A stretch of 9,687 nucleotides of DNA from ZLKRG08 sp051006515 (lineage in GTDB: Bacteria > Actinomycetota > Actinomycetes > Nanopelagicales > Nanopelagicaceae): positions 1-9,687 of the forward strand of contig JBPCTD010000023.1 in assembly GCA_051006515.1 (NCBI GenBank). Direction: 5' to 3'. Each line of letters opens with the position of its first letter. The first letter of the stretch is position 1. The position numbers were made by a program, and so were the translations under genes. Shown here one piece after another: positions 7,046-9,687 of this stretch. The notes under the pieces were generated by a model that did no database searches, was not told where the DNA came from, and worked only from the letters and a program-made list of their open reading frames with translations.

Positions 7046-7049
7046 GCTT
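7032..7049. repeat. Palindrome-rich junction between convergent operons
   Basis: The tail-to-tail junction holds several overlapping perfect palindromes: TAGCTA (7032-7037), GCTAGC (7034-7039), AGCGCT (7037-7042), GCTTAAGC (7040-7047) and AAGCTT (7044-7049). The stop codons of both genes lie in the shared TTAA (7042-7045). There is no hairpin with a loop and T-run, so a conventional terminator is not seen. Any role in ending transcription from both sides is speculative. Confidence 0.35.
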
Positions 7050-8019
7050 CAGGGAAATGGCAAGCAACTTGATGTTTGCTGCCAATCTGTAGAAGCGGCT
7101 CTGTGGTCGAGCAAATCTCTTGTGCTTTCCAGCAACGGGAGCGGAATCTGCAACCTGCCGGTGGATTAGCGGGACTTGGTACATCGCCAGTTAATACAAT
7201 TCTGGAACTCTTACGTACTCGTTCTTGGCTTGGATTAGCAAGCGGTACTGCTGAAATCAAAGCTTTCGTGTACGGATGTCTTGGATTTTGGAAAATCTCT
7301 TCGCGAGTTCCGATCTCTACAATCTTTCCAAGGTACATAACAGCTACACGAGCTGAGATATGTGAAACCACCGATAAATCGTGGGCTACGAAAAGATAGC
7401 TAAAACCAAAACGCGCGCGTAAATCATCAAGCAAGTTAAGAATTTGAGCTTGAACAGATACATCTAGCGCCGAAACAGGCTCATCCAAAACCACCAACTT
7501 TGGCTGAGTAATAAGTGCGCGAGCAATACCTACGCGTTGACGCTGTCCACCTGAGAATTCATGCGGATAGCGATTGCCGAATTCGCGAGATAAACCACAA
7601 AGTTCAATCATTTCATCCACGCGTGGATCGGAGTCATCTGTTGCCATTCCATGCACAATCAATGGCTCTGCCACTATCTGACGAACTGTCATACGTGGAT
7701 TTAAAGATGCATATGGATCCTGGAAGACAATCTGCATATCTTTTCTAATTTTGCGAATCTCTTCGCGTGACATGCTATGAATCTCTTTACCGTCAAAGAA
7801 AATTTCACCGGCTGTTGGATCAAGTAGTCGTAGAATCAAACGTGCAGTTGTTGATTTTCCACAACCAGATTCTCCAACCAAACCCAGAGTTTCACCAGCA
7901 TTAATTTCAAAAGAGATGCCATCAACTGCATGTATCTGTCCAACAGTCTTCTTAAATAAACCGCGCTGAATTGGAAATTTCTTCTCTAAATTAGAAACTT
8001 TTAATAAGGGTTTGGTCAT
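7042..8019 (-). CDS. Oligopeptide/dipeptide-class ABC transporter ATP-binding protein, DppF/OppF type
   Basis: One of the two ATPase subunits that power an oligopeptide-class importer, 325 residues, on the cytoplasmic face. Walker A is GESGCGKST (49-57), the Q-loop Gln100 is in VFQDPYASLNP, the signature is FSGGQRQR (155-162), Walker B is LVVLDE (175-180), and the switch His213 is in VAHD. The C-terminal oligopeptide-transporter extension carries four cysteines (290, 296, 303, 320) in the pattern C-x5-C-x6-C-x16-C. The ATG at 8017-8019 overlaps the stop of the DppD-type gene (ATGA), and AGGTG lies five bases upstream of it. It is the last gene of its operon and converges on the aldo/keto reductase. 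This class also carries oligosaccharides in some bacteria, so the substrate should not be assumed to be peptide. Confidence 0.96.
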   Translation of the reverse strand: MTKPLLKVSNLEKKFPIQRGLFKKTVGQIHAVDGISFEINAGETLGLVGESGCGKSTTARLILRLLDPTAGEIFFDGKEIHSMSREEIRKIRKDMQIVFQDPYASLNPRMTVRQIVAEPLIVHGMATDDSDPRVDEMIELCGLSREFGNRYPHEFSGGQRQRVGIARALITQPKLVVLDEPVSALDVSVQAQILNLLDDLRARFGFSYLFVAHDLSVVSHISARVAVMYLGKIVEIGTREEIFQNPRHPYTKALISAVPLANPSQERVRKSSRIVLTGDVPSPANPPAGCRFRSRCWKAQEICSTTEPLLQIGSKHQVACHFPEA

Positions 8020-9014
8020 TTGAGCACCTGCACAAAATTTGGTTCCTTAACACGGTGGCAACGGACCATGCGACCCTTTTCAAACTCCTCTAAAATTGGA
8101 ACTTCGGTGTTGCATTTATCAATCGCAAACTCGCAACGTGGTGCGAAAGCACAACCCTTTGGCGGACGCGACATGACAGGTGGTGAACCTGGAATTGTGT
8201 AAAGCGGATCGCTTGAGAATTCATACATCTGCGGAATCGATTTCATCAAGCCCCAGGTATATGGCATTAATGGACGTTCAAAGAGATTATCTACCGAAGC
8301 TTCTTCGACAATGCGGCCACCGTACATAACAGCAACGCGATCACAGATACCGGCAACTACACCTAGATCATGAGTGATCAGAAGAACAGCTACATTCAAT
8401 TCGCGCGCTGATTTTTCAAGAATATCTAGAATCTGAGCTTGAATTGTCACATCAAGCGCAGTTGTAGGTTCGTCGGCGATCAATAGCTCAGGGTTACAAG
8501 ATAAAGCCATAGCGATCATCGCGCGCTGACGCATGCCGCCTGAGAATTGATGCGGATAATCATCAACGCGTTGTTCTGGCTTTGGTACACCAACAAGATT
8601 TAACATCTCAATTGCACGAACTTTCGCCTCTTTGGCAGAGATTCGTTCATGCACGCGAATCATCTCTGAAATCTGATGACCAATTGTGTAAACCGGATTC
8701 AGTGACGTCATCGGATCTTGGAAGATCATCGAAATTTCGCCACCACGAATTTCTCGAAGTTCAGCATCCGGTGTAGTTAAAAGATCAATTCCTTTCCAAA
8801 GGATTCGACCACTTGGATAAATTGCCGGTGGTTTAGGTACTAATCCCAAAATGCTCATAGCGGTTACTGATTTTCCAGAACCTGATTCGCCAACTAGGCC
8901 AACAATTTCTCCTGGATTCAAAGTTAAGGATGCGCCATTAATCGCCTGCACTACTCCATCGCTGGTATTGAAATGGACATGCAAATCATCGATATGTAAT
9001 AGTGGCTTGGTCAC
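8016..9014 (-). CDS. Oligopeptide/dipeptide-class ABC transporter ATP-binding protein, DppD/OppD type
   Basis: Partner ATPase of the same importer, 332 residues. Walker A is GESGSGKS (43-50), the Q-loop Gln99 is in IFQDPMTSLNP, the signature is FSGGMRQR (157-164), Walker B is LLIADE (177-182), and the switch His215 is in ITHD. The FSGGMRQRAMIAMAL stretch and a MIRVHERISAKEA-type helical segment are typical of the D-type rather than the F-type subunit. The C-terminal extension again has four cysteines (288, 294, 301, 319), spaced C-x5-C-x6-C-x17-C. It starts at GTG (9012-9014), overlapping the permease stop (GTGA), with GAGG six bases upstream. It begins MTKPLL, exactly like its downstream partner, which fits an old duplication or a shared N-terminal constraint. 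It should pair with the F-type subunit as a heterodimer. Confidence 0.96.
   Translation of the reverse strand: MTKPLLHIDDLHVHFNTSDGVVQAINGASLTLNPGEIVGLVGESGSGKSVTAMSILGLVPKPPAIYPSGRILWKGIDLLTTPDAELREIRGGEISMIFQDPMTSLNPVYTIGHQISEMIRVHERISAKEAKVRAIEMLNLVGVPKPEQRVDDYPHQFSGGMRQRAMIAMALSCNPELLIADEPTTALDVTIQAQILDILEKSARELNVAVLLITHDLGVVAGICDRVAVMYGGRIVEEASVDNLFERPLMPYTWGLMKSIPQMYEFSSDPLYTIPGSPPVMSRPPKGCAFAPRCEFAIDKCNTEVPILEEFEKGRMVRCHRVKEPNFVQVLK
8025..8029 (-). promoter_or_regulatory. Ribosome binding site of the DppF-type gene
   Basis: Read on the minus strand, AGGTG lies five bases before the ATG at 8019-8017, inside the last codons of the upstream ATPase gene. It supports this start and coupled translation through the ATGA overlap. 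Confidence 0.6.
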
Positions 9015-9687
9015 TTGGTACCTCGAAGCTTGGGATCGAGCGCATCACGAAGACCATCACCAATCAAAACAATTGAAAGAGTCAACATCACCAGAATTGA
9101 ACCTGGAATGAAAAACACATAGGGCTTATCGGTTAAGTAGTTTCTAGAACTTGAAATCATCACACCTAATGAAGGTGTTGGTTCGCGAAATCCCACGCCC
9201 AAGAAAGCATAAATAGATTCACTAAGAATTGCACCTGCCACTGAAAAAGCAAGAACCACAATAATTGGCGGGATTGCATTTGGACCAATATGGCGCAAAA
9301 TGATGCGCTTTGTTGTCGCACCTGTAGCTCGTGCTGCTTCTACATACTCCAAAGATTTAACTTGCATCACCGAAGCACGGAATAAACGAGTAGTTGAGTA
9401 CCATCCGGTAAAAACTAACGCAGCCACAATTACCCAAAATGATGAACCAAATACAGTGATAATCTCAAAACCAATCAATACGAAAGGAATTACCTGCCAA
9501 GTATCTATAAAACGGCTGATCAAAGTATCGACCCAACCACCAAAGTAACCGGCACTTCCGCCAAGAGTTACTCCACCAAATACCGAAATCACTGTAACGA
9601 CAACGGCAACAGTCAGGGATAGACTAATACATAAGGTAACGAGAGTGAAAATGTCACGACCTAAATCATCTGTGCCTAGCCAGTGGC
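9011..9687 (-). CDS. Oligopeptide/dipeptide-class ABC transporter permease, DppC/OppC type (5' partial)
   Basis: Membrane permease subunit of the importer. The frame stays open to the right edge, giving 224 visible residues; full proteins are near 280-300, so the first membrane helix and N-terminus are outside. The GTG at 9592 is internal: translating upstream of it gives the family motif LGTDDLGRD (bases 9653-9679), which normally follows the first periplasmic segment. Several hydrophobic helices follow. The cytoplasmic EAA loop that docks on the ATPases reads EYVEAARATGA, continuing to the conserved RHIGPNAIPPIIV. The ending GDGLRDALDPKLRG is a classic DppC/OppC tail. Its TGA overlaps the GTG of the DppD-type gene. 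The loop DTWQVIPFVLIGFEI is somewhat unlike the usual small-residue-rich helix there. The first permease and the binding protein are expected beyond the window. Confidence 0.95.
   Translation of the reverse strand, partial: HWLGTDDLGRDIFTLVTLCISLSLTVAVVVTVISVFGGVTLGGSAGYFGGWVDTLISRFIDTWQVIPFVLIGFEIITVFGSSFWVIVAALVFTGWYSTTRLFRASVMQVKSLEYVEAARATGATTKRIILRHIGPNAIPPIIVVLAFSVAGAILSESIYAFLGVGFREPTPSLGVMISSSRNYLTDKPYVFFIPGSILVMLTLSIVLIGDGLRDALDPKLRGTK
9021..9024 (-). promoter_or_regulatory. Ribosome binding site of the DppD-type gene
   Basis: On the minus strand, GAGG is placed six bases before the GTG at 9014-9012. This good spacing supports the GTG, which overlaps the permease stop, as the true start. 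Confidence 0.6.

Noticed and set aside
7076..7399. Plus-strand open frames opposite the ABC genes (7076-7399, 7515-7748, 8020-8202, 8582-8776, 8851-9111, 9300-9548).
   Set aside because: Each is the complement of conserved ATPase or permease sequence and shows no protein-like features of its own.
1283..7470. The heptamer GCGCTAG recurs at 1283, 3677, 5306 and 5932, and as its complement at 5303, 7035 and 7464.
   Set aside because: Spacing and orientation are irregular, and most copies lie in coding sequence where Ala-Leu codons produce it. Not enough to call a recognition site.
9590..9592. GTG at 9592 as the start of the permease.
   Set aside because: Upstream translation in the same frame gives LGTDDLGRD, a conserved motif of this permease family, so the gene continues past the window edge.

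Overview
The window looks like a tightly packed chromosomal segment of a low-G+C actinobacterium. By eye the base composition is about 40-45% G+C. Protein motifs such as RKMACSYGWDWGP in the beta-mannosidase and the two oligopeptide-transporter ATPases have an actinobacterial flavour. Genes overlap or lie only a few bases apart, as in streamlined genomes. A freshwater acI-type (Nanopelagicales/Planktophila-like) origin is a reasonable guess, but it is an inference from style and not a demonstrated assignment. No tRNA, rRNA, CRISPR array, insertion sequence or phage gene is visible, and no gene-free stretch exceeds 30 bases.

Plus strand, 1-7045: six co-directional genes form a probable operon. 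(1) A GH2 beta-mannosidase, whose 5' end lies outside the window. (2) A GH28-type beta-helix glycosidase, joined to it by a 4-base GTGA overlap. (3) A membrane acyltransferase-3 (OafA-like) protein starting directly after the GH28 stop codon. (4) A secreted SGNH-type protein overlapping the acyltransferase by 8 bases. (5) A membrane-anchored SAM-dependent methyltransferase, 29 bases further on. (6) An aldo/keto reductase, 16 bases further on. The first two have hydrolase folds and the second clearly lacks a signal peptide, which suggests intracellular breakdown of imported oligosaccharides. Genes 3 and 4 are the two halves of a protein that is usually fused and modifies cell-surface or exported glycans by O-acylation. 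The cluster therefore mixes glycan breakdown with probable glycan decoration.

Minus strand, 9687-7042: three genes of an oligopeptide/dipeptide-class ABC importer run towards the plus-strand operon. They are the DppC/OppC permease (5' end outside the window), the DppD/OppD ATPase and the DppF/OppF ATPase. They are chained by GTGA and ATGA overlaps. The substrate-binding protein and first permease are expected just beyond the right edge. The two convergent operons meet tail to tail and share the four bases TTAA, leaving no room for a conventional terminator between them.

Most genes here belong to well-known families. The points most worth a second look are the split acyltransferase/SGNH pair, the GH28 protein that keeps its catalytic aspartates but lacks the usual His and Lys, its tight coupling to a beta-mannosidase, and the four-cysteine tails of both ABC ATPases.
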